From Paenibacillus paeoniae (GTDB taxonomy: Bacteria; Bacillota; Bacilli; Paenibacillales; Paenibacillaceae): a stretch of 64,000 nt of DNA. Location: assembly GCF_003388735.1 (NCBI RefSeq), contig NZ_QUBQ01000003.1, forward strand, positions 1 to 64,000. Reading direction: 5' to 3'. The position numbers and the translations under genes were made by a program. Positions 47,168 to 56,163 of the stretch are shown in pieces (within the stretch, counting starts at the first letter, position 1; every line of letters starts with the position of its first letter). The notes below the pieces were generated by a model. That model searched no databases. It saw nothing but the letters and a program-made list of their open reading frames with translations, and was not told where the DNA came from.

Positions 47168-47935
47168 ATGGGTAAGCCTATAGCGGGAATTCAAATGTAT
47201 TCGCTGCGGGATGAAGCGGAACGGGACATATTAAGTACGATTGAGCAGGTGGCAGAGATGGGGTATAAGGCTATCGAATCGATAGGCTACTTCAACGCAC
47301 CGCCAGACCAATTTAAGAAAAGAGCAGATGAGCTTGGGCTCGCCATTCCGTCCAAACTGATCTCGCTCAACTTCAAGACGCTTGCCAAGTTGGACAAGGA
47401 CTTTGCCACAGATGTCGAGATTGCTGCACGGCTTGGCGTTTCTTATGTGTCTATACCATGGGTACCTATGCATGAACAGCCGACCATAGATGACATGTAT
47501 TTTTTAGCGGATGTACTTATTCGATGTGGGGAACAAACAAAAGCGGCGGGGATGAAGCTGGCTCTTCATAATCATGATTATGAATTGAAGCTGGTGGAAG
47601 GGAGACCTGCCTTTGATCGCTTATTGGAGCTGGTGCCTGAGGAATTGATGGTTGCGGAGTTGGATCTGGGTTGGGTATTTATGGCGGGATATGATCCTGC
47701 AGAATACTTGAAAAAGCATCAGTCCCGGACGCCGCTGGTTCATATTCGTGATTTTAAAATCGGACGGAAAGATACCGAGCTTGGAAAAGGGTTGGTTGGC
47801 ATAGACAAGCTTCTGGAAGTTATAGAGCAGATGGATGTGGAGTATATGTTCGTGGAGCAGGAGGATTTTTTGACCAGCTCGCTGGACAGCGCAAAAGCGA
47901 ATATTCTCTATTTGAAGAAATTGGGTTATGCTTAA
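47168..47935 (+). CDS. Sugar phosphate isomerase/epimerase-like TIM-barrel protein
   Basis: A 255-residue protein of the xylose isomerase-like AP-endonuclease-2 superfamily. Metal ligands are plausible in 'LALHNHDYEL', 'AELDLGWVFMAG', 'PLVHIRDFKIG' and 'FVEQEDF'. Such proteins isomerise or epimerise sugars or inositols; the substrate is unknown. Start: ATG at 47168 after GGAGG, not the upstream frame from 47108. It lies 102 bases after cutC. Confidence 0.82.
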   Translation: MGKPIAGIQMYSLRDEAERDILSTIEQVAEMGYKAIESIGYFNAPPDQFKKRADELGLAIPSKLISLNFKTLAKLDKDFATDVEIAARLGVSYVSIPWVPMHEQPTIDDMYFLADVLIRCGEQTKAAGMKLALHNHDYELKLVEGRPAFDRLLELVPEELMVAELDLGWVFMAGYDPAEYLKKHQSRTPLVHIRDFKIGRKDTELGKGLVGIDKLLEVIEQMDVEYMFVEQEDFLTSSLDSAKANILYLKKLGYA

Positions 47936-47958
47936 CACGCATCCCTAAGCTTGTACTA

Positions 47959-47987
47959 TTGTCAATACTGTGCAGCTATGGTACAAT
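47959..47987 (+). promoter_or_regulatory. Probable sigma-A promoter of secG
   Basis: TTGTCA (47959-47964) and TACAAT (47982-47987) have a 17-base spacer, 43 bases before the secG start. Confidence 0.75.
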
Positions 47988-48030
47988 AACGTTATATGTT
48001 TTACGAGCGGCTACGCTGGAGGTGGATTGA

Positions 48031-48267
48031 ATGGAAATCGCATTGAAGATCCTGCTTGTATTATTCTCAATCGGATTGATTGCAGTCGTTTTGTTGCAGA
48101 AGGGTAAGAGCGCTGGTTTGTCCGGAGCGATTAGCGGCGGCGCAGAGCATTTGTTCGGTAAACAGAAGGCTCGTGGATTGGACCTGTTCCTACAGCGTCT
48201 GACGGTAGCACTGGCTGCTGGATTCTTTGTATTAGCGTTGATTGTTTCATATTTCGTACAAAAATAA
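48031..48267 (+). CDS. secG: Protein translocase subunit SecG
   Basis: A 78-residue membrane protein with two helices (about 3-22 and 52-74) joined by a Gly-rich loop ('[11 protein letters not shown]'). It assists SecYE in export. The first gene of the secG-rnr-smpB-ssrA neighbourhood known from Bacillus; here it has its own terminator, so it is not co-transcribed with rnr. Confidence 0.93.
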   Translation: MEIALKILLVLFSIGLIAVVLLQKGKSAGLSGAISGGAEHLFGKQKARGLDLFLQRLTVALAAGFFVLALIVSYFVQK

Positions 48268-48280
48268 TAGTGAACTAACG

Positions 48281-48312
48281 AAAGACGAGGAGTTGATTCC
48301 TCGTCTTTTTTT
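48281..48312 (+). terminator. Intrinsic terminator after secG
   Basis: AAAGACGAGGA pairs with TCCTCGTCTTT, followed by further T. Confidence 0.9.
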
Positions 48313-48660
48313 GATGTCATTTTTTAATACCATCACATAAGAGAAAGTAGAATGGAGGAGTGGTTAGACACAACGGAATACAGATGCGTGAAAAAGTGTT
48401 TTGGATTGGCGTATTTGGGCGTATATACTTGTACCGGCCTTGTTAGATTTAAAGGCTTGTATCGCGGACAATGGCTGGACACGCCAGAATAGGCTTTCAT
48501 CCGTTCCTTGGTCGAGGTACTTATGGAGAAGGCTGACGGGCAAGGCGGAAGGTGCAGAGGTTAGCGGAAGTTGAGGGAGAGAGCCGTACTTCGTTTTTTT
48601 CGCAAATGGGGATGTGTCGCAGTCATTTCGTGTATACTACATGGTATATGATAATCTATC
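48313..48660 (+). other. Intergenic region before rnr
   Basis: About 350 bases with no convincing gene. Bacillus carries a carboxylesterase gene at this place; nothing readable of it remains in any frame. A possible promoter (TTTCGT...GATAAT) lies near 48626-48655. Confidence 0.5.
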
Positions 48661-48693
48661 AACCGCTTGCAAGAGCGCAAGCTTTAAGCGGTT
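48661..48693 (+). promoter_or_regulatory. Stable hairpin in the rnr leader
   Basis: AACCGCTT (48661-48668) pairs with AAGCGGTT (48686-48693), with GCTTGC/GCAAGC-type pairing inside. It ends a few bases before the ribosome site (GAGGAGAAGGG), so it may affect translation or message stability. Autoregulation by RNase R is a speculation. Confidence 0.55.
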
Positions 48694-48713
48694 CATGAGG
48701 AGAAGGGCCATTC

Positions 48714-51599
48714 ATGATGGAACGCGAGCAAGAGTTACTAGACTTTATGAGAGAAACGGCATATAAGCCGATGACGTACCAAGAGCTGGAGGTTCACTTC
48801 GGTATCGAGGGAGCGGGAGAGTTCAAGGATTTCCTTAAGCTGCTCAATAAATTGGAGGAAGAAGGCAAGATCATTCGCACACGCAACGAACGGTACGGCG
48901 TGCCGGAGAGGATGAACTTGCTGCGGGGTAAGCTGCAGGCACATGCCAAGGGTTTCGCCTTTCTGTTGCCTGACGAGAAGGATCATCCCGATGTATATAT
49001 TCACTCTAATGATCTGAAAAGCGCAATGAACGGGGATATCGTTCTTGTACGGATCACATCGAAGAGTGAGGGCGGCGGCCGGATGGAAGGCGAAGTCGTT
49101 CGTATTGTTCAGCGTGCCGTGACGCAGATCGTGGGTACATTTGAGAATCAAGAAGCATACGGATTTGTTATTCCAGACGACAAGCGGATCAATCGAGATA
49201 TCTTTATTCCTAAGGGCGGATTCCAGGGCGCAGTTACCGGGCAGAAGGTTGTTGTCCGCATTGTGTCTTATCCGGAAGGACGCAGTGCAGCTGAGGGTGA
49301 GATTCTGGAGATTCTGGGTCATAAGAATGATCCTGGCGTAGACATTTTGTCCATTATCCGCAAGCATCAATTGCCTGAAAGCTTCCCGGACGAAGTCACG
49401 GCAGAAGCGGAAGCTGCGCCGGATACCATCACGGAAGAAGAGATTAAGGAGCAAGGACGCCGGGATCTTAGAGATGAGATCATCGTTACGATCGACGGCG
49501 AAGATGCGAAGGACCTTGATGATGCGGTGCATGTGAAGGTGCTGGAGAATGGCAACTATCTGCTTGGTGTTCATATTGCCGATGTAGGCTACTATGTACG
49601 GGAGAAATCTGCGCTCGATCAGGAAGCGTTCCGCAGAGGATGCAGCGTCTACTTGACCGACCGTGTTATCCCCATGCTGCCGCATCGCCTGTCGAACGGC
49701 ATTTGCTCACTCAATCCGCAAGTGGATCGTCTAACGCTTTCGTGTGAGATGGAGTTCGAGCCGAAGTCACTGAAGCGGGTTAGACATGAGGTATTCACGA
49801 GTGTTATTCGTACGAAAGAACGAATGACGTATACAAATGTACGGCGTATTCTGGCTGCAAATGAAGAAGAGCCTGAGACTGAATTGAAAGAGCGTTATGC
49901 AGAGCTGCTTCCGATGTTCACACTAATGGAGAACCTGGCTATGCGGCTTCGTTCCAAACGTATGAAGCGAGGCGCCATCGACTTTGACTTCCAAGAGTCG
50001 AAGATTATCGTCGATGAGAACGGCAAAGCGGTCGATATCGTGAAGCGGGAGCGTTCTGTTGCGGAACAGATCATCGAGGAGTTCATGCTTGTTGCGAACG
50101 AGACTGTTGCGGAACACTTCCATTGGCTGCGTGTGCCGTTCTTGTACCGGATTCACGAAGATCCGGATCAGGAGAAGCTGCTGACGTTCATGCAGTTTGC
50201 GGCTAACTTCGGCTATGTGGTGAAGGGCGGGAAAGGAAACAATTCTGTCCATCCACGGGCTTTGCAGACGCTGCTTGATGAGCTTCAAGGTACGAAGGAA
50301 TCGACAGTGATCTCTACCATGATGCTGCGTTCGATGAAGCAGGCGAAGTATGACGCGGAGAGCCTGGGGCACTTTGGACTGGCCGCGGAATTCTACTCAC
50401 ACTTCACGTCGCCGATTCGTCGTTACCCCGATCTGGTTATCCATCGCATCATTCGCGAAGTTATCGAGGGAGGCGGCGCGCTGACGGAAGCGCGTCATGA
50501 GGCGTTGACGGCACGAATGCCTGATGTTGCACAGCATTCCTCGGAGCGCGAGCGAGCAGCGGTCGATGCAGAGCGGGATACGGATAAGCTGAAGAAATGC
50601 GAATACATGCAGGATAAGGTCGGTGAGGAATTCGACGGCATGATTAGCAGTGTAACGAGCTTCGGCATGTTCATTGAATTGGAGAATACGGTAGAAGGTT
50701 TGGTCCGATTAAGTGATCTGACGGATGATTACTACCACTTCCACGAACTCCATATGGTACTCATTGGAGAGAGGACCTCGAAGGTGTATCGTATCGGCGA
50801 TGAAGTGAAAATTCGTATCGCACGCGTTGATATGAATGAATATAATATAGACTTCGAGATGGTCGATATGAAGCCTCGCGGCAGCTACAAAGGGGTAGCG
50901 GATGCCGGATTTGGAGTCGGTGGTGGACGCAAGCGCGGTGGTTATGGCAAGCGTGAGGGTGGCAATGCCGGCGGTCGATCAGGCAGCCGTGAAGGATCTG
51001 GTGGTGGACGCGGCAATTTCGGCGGCAAGGGTGGTCGAGGCAAAGGTGTAGGCACAGGCTCAGGTGGAGCCGGGCGTGGTGGCGAGGCTGGAAACAATCG
51101 TCCAGGCAGCGGCAACGGTAAGGATCGGGATCGCTCAGGTGCTGCGAGTAATGCTGCAGGCGGCAGATTCAAACGTGGCGGGAAAGATGCCGCCGCACCT
51201 GCCAATCAAGGCGGCGGCAACCCTTGGGGCAATGATAAGGGCATTGACAATGGAGATTGGATCGAAGCAAGAGCTGCGGAACGCGAAGCAGAAGGCAAAG
51301 CATCTCGTACAGATATGTGGGGGCTCCCGATCCGTGAGGGTGGTGGAGATTCACGTAAGGATGGCCGAGGCAAAGGAGGCGGACGTTCCGGCGGCCAAGG
51401 AAATTCTGGCAGACCAGGCGGTAAAAAAGGAAAGAGCGGCGGTCATCGTAAGAATACTACTACAAATGGCGTAATTAACGCCGGTGAAGCGGGGGCTGCA
51501 GCGTCAGCACCATCTGGAGAAGCCAAGAAGAAGAAACAGAAGAAAAAAGGTGATCTGAACAACGCTACTGCGGCTTTTGTACGCAAGAAACGGAAGTAG
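48714..51599 (+). CDS. rnr: Ribonuclease R with long Gly/Arg/Lys-rich C-terminal tail
   Basis: A 961-residue 3'-5' exoribonuclease. It has an N-terminal HTH-like region, two cold-shock domains (about 70-215), the RNB catalytic domain with metal-binding '[14 protein letters not shown]' at 261-274, and an S1 domain (about 635-720). Beyond residue about 735 follow some 225 residues rich in Gly, Arg, Ser and Lys ('[14 protein letters not shown]', '[10 protein letters not shown]'), far longer than the usual basic tail. It degrades structured RNA and works with SmpB/tmRNA, encoded downstream. Confidence 0.95.
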   Translation: MMEREQELLDFMRETAYKPMTYQELEVHFGIEGAGEFKDFLKLLNKLEEEGKIIRTRNERYGVPERMNLLRGKLQAHAKGFAFLLPDEKDHPDVYIHSNDLKSAMNGDIVLVRITSKSEGGGRMEGEVVRIVQRAVTQIVGTFENQEAYGFVIPDDKRINRDIFIPKGGFQGAVTGQKVVVRIVSYPEGRSAAEGEILEILGHKNDPGVDILSIIRKHQLPESFPDEVTAEAEAAPDTITEEEIKEQGRRDLRDEIIVTIDGEDAKDLDDAVHVKVLENGNYLLGVHIADVGYYVREKSALDQEAFRRGCSVYLTDRVIPMLPHRLSNGICSLNPQVDRLTLSCEMEFEPKSLKRVRHEVFTSVIRTKERMTYTNVRRILAANEEEPETELKERYAELLPMFTLMENLAMRLRSKRMKRGAIDFDFQESKIIVDENGKAVDIVKRERSVAEQIIEEFMLVANETVAEHFHWLRVPFLYRIHEDPDQEKLLTFMQFAANFGYVVKGGKGNNSVHPRALQTLLDELQGTKESTVISTMMLRSMKQAKYDAESLGHFGLAAEFYSHFTSPIRRYPDLVIHRIIREVIEGGGALTEARHEALTARMPDVAQHSSERERAAVDAERDTDKLKKCEYMQDKVGEEFDGMISSVTSFGMFIELENTVEGLVRLSDLTDDYYHFHELHMVLIGERTSKVYRIGDEVKIRIARVDMNEYNIDFEMVDMKPRGSYKGVADAGFGVGGGRKRGGYGKREGGNAGGRSGSREGSGGGRGNFGGKGGRGKGVGTGSGGAGRGGEAGNNRPGSGNGKDRDRSGAASNAAGGRFKRGGKDAAAPANQGGGNPWGNDKGIDNGDWIEARAAEREAEGKASRTDMWGLPIREGGGDSRKDGRGKGGGRSGGQGNSGRPGGKKGKSGGHRKNTTTNGVINAGEAGAAASAPSGEAKKKKQKKKGDLNNATAAFVRKKRK

Positions 51600-51836
51600 T
51601 CGTAGGTGGTATTGCCGTACAAGTAGCGAAGAGCACCAACAGATTCTTTAGTAAAGAACATATTGAACTGTTCTTAAAGAAATGGATGTTGGATACAGTT
51701 TACTGGATGCTTTTTACTCTTTAATGTCCCGTGAAGGCGGTGCTGAGTTTCCCTCGAACTGGGAATGAAAGTGCCGCCAACTGGACATAATGGGAAAATA
51801 TATTTAAGCTTGTTGCTTGCTTTTTGGCGGCTGGGA
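51600..51836 (+). other. Intergenic region between rnr and the cold-shock promoter
   Basis: Holds a small inverted repeat (TTCTTTAGTAAAGAAC, about 51641-51656, then GTTCTTAAAGAA) and a region with CACTTTC/GAAAGTG-type complementarity. I see no gene. Confidence 0.4.
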
Positions 51837-51842
51837 TAGTAT
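51813..51842 (+). promoter_or_regulatory. Possible promoter of the cold-shock gene
   Basis: TTGCTT (51813-51818) and TAGTAT (51837-51842) have an 18-base spacer; TATACT overlaps at 51840-51845. It gives a leader of about 140 bases. Confidence 0.5.
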
Positions 51843-51872
51843 ACTCAAGGCAAACGGATGAGATGAACCTGA

Positions 51873-51942
51873 ATTCACATATTGAAAAGGGTGTCATTAG
51901 AGTCGTCATGAAACCCTTTTCAATGTGTGAATATTTTTTTTT
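51873..51942 (+). terminator. Strong terminator hairpin in the cold-shock gene leader
   Basis: A 20-base-pair stem (51873-51892 with 51913-51932, one G-U pair) encloses a 20-base loop and is followed by T9. It lies between a probable promoter and the csp gene, so it can act as an attenuator; alternatively it ends rnr transcription. Confidence 0.85.
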
Positions 51943-51992
51943 CAAAGAACAAATAGGCGCATATTAATTTAATTTTTTGGAGGTAATTCCAC

Positions 51993-52193
51993 ATGCAACA
52001 AGGTACAGTTAAATGGTTCAACGCTGAGAAAGGTTTCGGCTTCATCGAAGTTGAAGGCGGAAACGACGTTTTCGTACATTTCTCCGCAATCGTTGGCGAC
52101 GGCTTCAAAACTCTTGAAGAAGGCCAACGCGTTGAGTTCAACGTTGTTCAAGGCAACCGCGGACCACAAGCTGAAAACGTAGTTAAGCTGTAA
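51993..52193 (+). CDS. Cold-shock protein (CspB family)
   Basis: A 66-residue single cold-shock domain that binds single-stranded RNA/DNA. RNP1 'KGFGFI' and RNP2 'VFVHF' are intact, with '[14 protein letters not shown]' at the N terminus. ATG follows TTGGAGG. The codon use indicates strong expression. Its leader contains the terminator-like hairpin described above. Confidence 0.95.
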   Translation: MQQGTVKWFNAEKGFGFIEVEGGNDVFVHFSAIVGDGFKTLEEGQRVEFNVVQGNRGPQAENVVKL

Positions 52194-52209
52194 TAGCTTA
52201 ATATCGGAG

Positions 52210-52242
52210 AGACCGCTTCGACCTCGAGTCGGGCGGTCTTTT
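52210..52242 (+). terminator. Intrinsic terminator after csp
   Basis: AGACCGC-TTCGAC pairs with GTCGG-GCGGTCT around CTCGA, followed by TTT. Confidence 0.85.
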
Positions 52243-52336
52243 GCTTCATGTAAGCCCTCTTATGGGGCTTTAAGCCTCATATAGAAGCTCAATAAGGTGA
52301 AGATCAATTTAAAGGAAACAGTCCCCTTCCTGGTTG

Positions 52337-52365
52337 TTGATTTTGGCAGGTAAAGTTGCTACAAT
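52337..52365 (+). promoter_or_regulatory. Probable sigma-A promoter of smpB
   Basis: TTGATT (52337-52342) and TACAAT (52360-52365) have a 17-base spacer, 47 bases before smpB. Confidence 0.7.
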
Positions 52366-52412
52366 GAACCAACAGAGACGCTGGTCTTGAAGAAGAAACG
52401 AGGTGAATTAGC

Positions 52413-52895
52413 ATGGTTGCCAAGAAGAACGACGGTAAACAGCTCGCGCAGAACAAGAAGGCCTCTCATGACTATTTCATTGAGGAGACCTTCGAGGCAG
52501 GTATGGTCCTGATGGGAACGGAGATTAAGTCGCTGCGCAATGGCAGAGCGAATATAGGCGATTCGTTCGCTACGATTCGTAATGGTGAAATCTTCATTCA
52601 CAACATGCACATCAGCCCTTTCGAGCAGGGCAACATCCATAACCCGACCGATCCAACACGTGCAAGGAAGCTGTTGCTGCATAAGGCACAGATTCACAAG
52701 CTGCTGGGATTGTCCAAGCAAGAAGGCTATGCTATTGTGCCGCTGAAGATCTACGTGCGCAACGGCTACGCCAAGCTGCTGATCGGGCTGGGCAAAGGCA
52801 AGAAGCAATACGACAAGCGCGACACCGCCGCCAAGCGGGATGCGCAGCGCGATATTCAGCGCGCGCTTCGTGAGAAGCAGAAGGTGGCTAGATAA
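52413..52895 (+). CDS. smpB: SsrA-binding protein
   Basis: A 160-residue RNA-binding protein that delivers tmRNA to stalled ribosomes. '[20 protein letters not shown]', '[14 protein letters not shown]' and the basic C-terminal tail '[20 protein letters not shown]' are typical. The ATG follows CGAGGTGA. It lies 249 bases before the tmRNA gene, its functional partner. Confidence 0.96.
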   Translation: MVAKKNDGKQLAQNKKASHDYFIEETFEAGMVLMGTEIKSLRNGRANIGDSFATIRNGEIFIHNMHISPFEQGNIHNPTDPTRARKLLLHKAQIHKLLGLSKQEGYAIVPLKIYVRNGYAKLLIGLGKGKKQYDKRDTAAKRDAQRDIQRALREKQKVAR

Positions 52896-53144
52896 TTCCG
52901 TTCTTCCATGGATGGATCGGCCAACACTGCCAACAACATTCCCGAACAAGAGCAGGGTGTTTGTGGTATACTAGGTATACGGCAACGGTGGGTTGCCAAT
53001 CGGTTAGAGAGCAAGTTTGGACTCAACCGAATTTCAGATGTACATGACTTGTGCGATTCAGTCATACATCGCCTCAATCCAGAGGTCCCGTTTAGCTAGA
53101 CGTTGATGCTCGGGTAAGAGCATAAGCAGCGTTTATGCCCATTC

Positions 53145-53511
53145 GGGGGCGTTTATGGATTCGACGGGGATTGGACGAGCGCGAGCCAGCGGGTAGCAGG
53201 GAGTCGTCTGCTTCATCAACGCTAAAGCCTATTAAACGGCAAACAACAAACAAACTACGCTTTCGCAGCCTAAGAAACTGTGTGCGTGCTTCTACCCAGC
53301 ATCGTCCATGTGACTGGACTAGAGGCTAACAAGTAGTGGAATACGCTGTCACATCTCCGCCTGGGGTGTGCTGAAGAAGACAATCAGGCTGACCTGAATT
53401 GAAGCTGGTTACGAAGCGTCAGCTCAGGTGACATCAAACTCGTGACTACACCCGTAGAAAGCCGTGTGGCGTGATCTTCGGACAGGGGTTCAAATCCCCT
53501 CGCCTCCACCA
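53145..53511 (+). ncRNA. ssrA: Transfer-messenger RNA
   Basis: A 367-base tmRNA. The 5' GGGGGCG pairs with CGCCTCC at the 3' end, which carries the tRNA-Ala-like T arm and an encoded CCA. The tag reading frame (53238-53273) gives GKQQTNYAFAA, to which a charged Ala is added first, ending in the usual protease signal AA. It rescues stalled ribosomes with SmpB and marks products for ClpP. Confidence 0.95.
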
Positions 53512-53518
53512 AATGAGA

Positions 53519-53545
53519 AACCCGACCGCAAGAGGTCGGGTTTTT
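53519..53545. terminator. Terminator between ssrA and the convergent doc gene
   Basis: AACCCGACC (53519-53527) pairs with GGTCGGGTT (53534-53542), followed by TTT. Confidence 0.9.
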
Positions 53546-53550
53546 GCTTT

Positions 53551-53958
53551 TTAAGATCTGTGAATCGTCATGCAGTGAGCTTCAATGATCGCAACTGCGT
53601 GTTGACGGTCGAATCGATGATTAACCATATCCACCGTAAAATCCTCAGCTTTTTTTGTATCCATCTTAAAGTGTAGGCCATTATAACGTAGGAATATAAC
53701 CAGCGCTGTAAAAGCTGTTCGTTTATTTGCATTGTGAAAAGGATGGTTTTGCCCCAGCGATTCGAATAAAGCAGCAGCCTTCTCAAAAATAGTGGGATAA
53801 GCATCTTCTCCAAAGACAGAAGATTGAGGTCGATGAACAGCTGATTCGAGCAAACCAACTTCTTTAACTCCTATATGTTCACCAGGGCTGTAACGTTGAA
53901 TCATGCTTACATTGATAGCTATTACTTCTTGGACGGATAAATAGCGAATGGATGTCAT
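53551..53958 (-). CDS. doc: Doc-type toxin (Fic family)
   Basis: A 135-residue Doc/Fic-fold toxin. The active-site motif 'HPFHNANKRTAF' runs from His72 with Arg80. Doc proteins phosphorylate EF-Tu and stop translation. It overlaps the upstream antitoxin gene by four bases (ATGA), a classical toxin-antitoxin layout. The pair lies in a segment bounded by copies of the tmRNA 3' end. Confidence 0.9.
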   Translation of the reverse strand: MTSIRYLSVQEVIAINVSMIQRYSPGEHIGVKEVGLLESAVHRPQSSVFGEDAYPTIFEKAAALFESLGQNHPFHNANKRTAFTALVIFLRYNGLHFKMDTKKAEDFTVDMVNHRFDRQHAVAIIEAHCMTIHRS

Positions 53959-54218
53959 CTGTCTTTAAGTCCTCGAAGCGTTTGATCGTATTCCGCAATG
54001 ACATCAGTCAATGTATCCATGAAGTCTGCACTAATTCCATCAGGTAATGAAACTTTCGTTGATTTCTTGATGACGATTTCTCCTGTGGCAGGGCTAACAT
54101 CAATGCTGACTATATCACCTTGATCCAATCCAATTTGCTTTAAAGCGTCCGTCATGGTTATACCTAAGCTGTTACCGAATTTGGTCACTTTTCGTTCCAT
54201 TTCAACCATCCTGTTCAT
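53955..54218 (-). CDS. AbrB/MazE-type antitoxin
   Basis: An 87-residue protein with an N-terminal AbrB swapped-hairpin DNA-binding domain ('RKVTKFGNSLGITMTDALKQ', 'VSPATGEIVIKK') and an acidic C-terminal helix expected to bind the toxin. Classical Doc is paired with Phd; an AbrB-type partner is a known variant. Start: ATG at 54218 seven bases after AAGGAGG. It should repress its own promoter with the toxin as co-repressor. Confidence 0.88.
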   Translation of the reverse strand: MNRMVEMERKVTKFGNSLGITMTDALKQIGLDQGDIVSIDVSPATGEIVIKKSTKVSLPDGISADFMDTLTDVIAEYDQTLRGLKDR

Positions 54219-54365
54219 TAGAGTTCCTCCTTATCATCATATTCAACTGTTATAACAATTATACAACTAAATTAGTGTCTTATGAAAGAGCAGTCCATTA
54301 AATTAATATACCAAGGAAAATGTCTATATGGTACCATATGGTAAACGGATAAGGGAGTACTTGAC

Positions 54366-55481
54366 TTGAACAAACGGCTATTCTTCCTAGATAACATACG
54401 AATTTTTCTAACCATACTGGTCATCATATTCCATACATCTATTGCTTATGGAGCGGCTGGATCTTGGATTTTAGAGGATGTCGATAAAAGTGAGATTAAT
54501 GCAACGATAGTACTGTTAACGATTTTTACCGCAGTATGTCAGTCTTTTTTCATGGGACTCTTTTTCTTCATTTCTTCATATTTTTTTCCGATTTCTTATG
54601 AGAGAAAAGGAGCTGTTCAGTTTCTAAGGGGACGACTTGTACGCTTAGGGATTCCTCTGCTCATTTATTATTTTGTAATAGGTCCAATGACGGTATGGTT
54701 TGCAAAATTTCGAGATCACCAGACACTAGTTCAGTTTTATAAGGATAACGTTTGGAGCTTTCGCTGGACGTTTTTTGGTCCTACATGGTTTCTAGAGGCC
54801 TCTATTTTCTTCGCATTGTTTTATATTCTGTTTAGATTCATTACGAAAGGTAGGCTTAAGAAGAAATCGATTCTATTTCCTAATGGTAAGACGTTGGTTG
54901 CAGTGGCGTTTGCTCTTGGACTGATTGCATTTGTTGTACGTCTAGTTTATCCGACTGGCACAGGGCCTTTGGAATTGCAGCTGGGTTACTTTCCATCCTA
55001 TATTTTGTTATTCATTGCAGGTATCATCGCACAAAAGCAAGGATGGTTGGAACAAATTCCAGAGAAATTACAACGGATTTGGACGTGGGTCGCGATTGGT
55101 ATGATTCCCGTTTTGCCTCTTGGACTGATCTTAACCGGTGGATTAGAGGGAGATATCCATTTTGAGGGCGGGTTTAACATTCAGGCATTGCTTTACGCGA
55201 TGTGGGAGCCATTCATCTGTTTGGGTATTATTTTATTTCTGCTTTCTTTTTTTCAAAGAAGGTTCAATAAGACGAATAGATTATCTAAATGGTTATCCGA
55301 AAATGCTTATACGGTCTATTTGATTCACCCGCCGATTATTGTCGGATGGACACTTGCTTTTCATGGAATTGGCTTACCGGCGATCGTGAAATGGATTATC
55401 GTCTCCGCTCTTTCTGTCTGCGCTTGTTTTATTGTTGCAAGCGCCATTCGAGCGCTGCCTTACGTTAGACGAGTGCTGTAA
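54366..55481 (+). CDS. Acyltransferase 3 family membrane protein
   Basis: A 371-residue membrane protein with about ten helices and the acyltransferase-3 features near the N terminus ('FLDNIRIFLTILVIIFHTSI') and 'WFLEASIFFALFYI'. Family members transfer acetyl or other acyl groups to sugars, peptidoglycan or lipids. The start is TTG at 54366 after AAGGGAG. The gene is noticeably richer in A+T than the glycolytic and his genes, consistent with transfer together with the toxin-antitoxin pair. Confidence 0.82.
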   Translation: MNKRLFFLDNIRIFLTILVIIFHTSIAYGAAGSWILEDVDKSEINATIVLLTIFTAVCQSFFMGLFFFISSYFFPISYERKGAVQFLRGRLVRLGIPLLIYYFVIGPMTVWFAKFRDHQTLVQFYKDNVWSFRWTFFGPTWFLEASIFFALFYILFRFITKGRLKKKSILFPNGKTLVAVAFALGLIAFVVRLVYPTGTGPLELQLGYFPSYILLFIAGIIAQKQGWLEQIPEKLQRIWTWVAIGMIPVLPLGLILTGGLEGDIHFEGGFNIQALLYAMWEPFICLGIILFLLSFFQRRFNKTNRLSKWLSENAYTVYLIHPPIIVGWTLAFHGIGLPAIVKWIIVSALSVCACFIVASAIRALPYVRRVL

Positions 55482-55546
55482 TAGAATGTCCTGGCATCAG
55501 ATTGCTCAGCATAATCCAGCGAATTATGGTTTTGCACGTCCATGTT

Positions 55547-55560
55547 TCGCCTCCATCAAA
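55547..55560 (+). repeat. Near-copy of the tmRNA 3' end (possible attachment site)
   Basis: TCGCCTCCATCAAA matches TCGCCTCCACCAAA at the tmRNA 3' end (53500-53513) at 13 of 14 positions and lies 2.05 kb downstream in the same orientation. Confidence 0.55.
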
Positions 55561-55599
55561 GTACTGAAAAAATGGTCAAAGAGAAATAATCAGAAATGA

Positions 55600-55645
55600 A
55601 TCAGACGGTTAGCATATCGACGATATGCCAACCGTCTGATTTTTT
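55600..55645 (+). terminator. Strong palindromic terminator
   Basis: TCAGACGGTT-A-GCATATCG (55601-55619) and CGATATGC-C-AACCGTCTGA (55621-55639) pair at 18 of 19 positions and are followed by TTTTTT. Confidence 0.85.
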
Positions 55646-56163
55646 ATGGTAATGCTTTTAAAGCGGGATTTTCTGATTTGTTTTTGCACAAGAAACGTCC
55701 AGAACATCCCAATTATTATTGAAGTTCTCGGAAGGCGGCGGATCGTATTGCAGTCATGGAGATAGTATGCACTGGTTCCGGTTTAATTTCCTCCCGCAGC
55801 TTGTTTATTCTGGTGTCTTTTCATATTATCAGTTACTCCCCATTGCTCCTCTGTAAAAAGGTCGACATCTCCTTTTATAGATTCGTATATTCTATTTTAT
55901 AGGTGTAAGAAGCAGCGGCTGCAAAGCGAATAGTTAAAGTCAAAAGCTATAGGTTCAAAGCCCCGGCATAGGCGGCGTTTGGACTTTTTTATGGGTTTAT
56001 GCAAGTACGGTGGCCAAAAAGGAATCTATTGGTCGATTAATTGAGCAACTGCTCAGTGGAGGTAAAATATTTTTACTTTTGGTCAAATCTCTTACTTTTG
56101 CGAGAGACAGTGAAAGGGTTTAAATAAAGCTAAGGAATGAAACACAGAAAGGGGAAGCATTCA
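55646..56163 (+). other. Long intergenic region before the beta-glucuronide locus
   Basis: About 520 bases with no intact gene. A weak hairpin with T-run (TTCAAA...TTTGGA, about 55948-55990) lies in the middle. A stretch near 55700-55860 reads like decayed coding sequence on the minus strand, but stop codons interrupt every frame. GTGAAAGGGTTTAA near 56110 only faintly resembles a catabolite-control site. Confidence 0.4.

Noticed and set aside
48738..49685. 315-residue frame on the minus strand
   Set aside because: Antisense to the conserved part of rnr; shadow frame.
56108..56124. Catabolite-responsive element before uidA
   Set aside because: GTGAAAGGGTTTAAA lacks the central CG that CcpA sites need.
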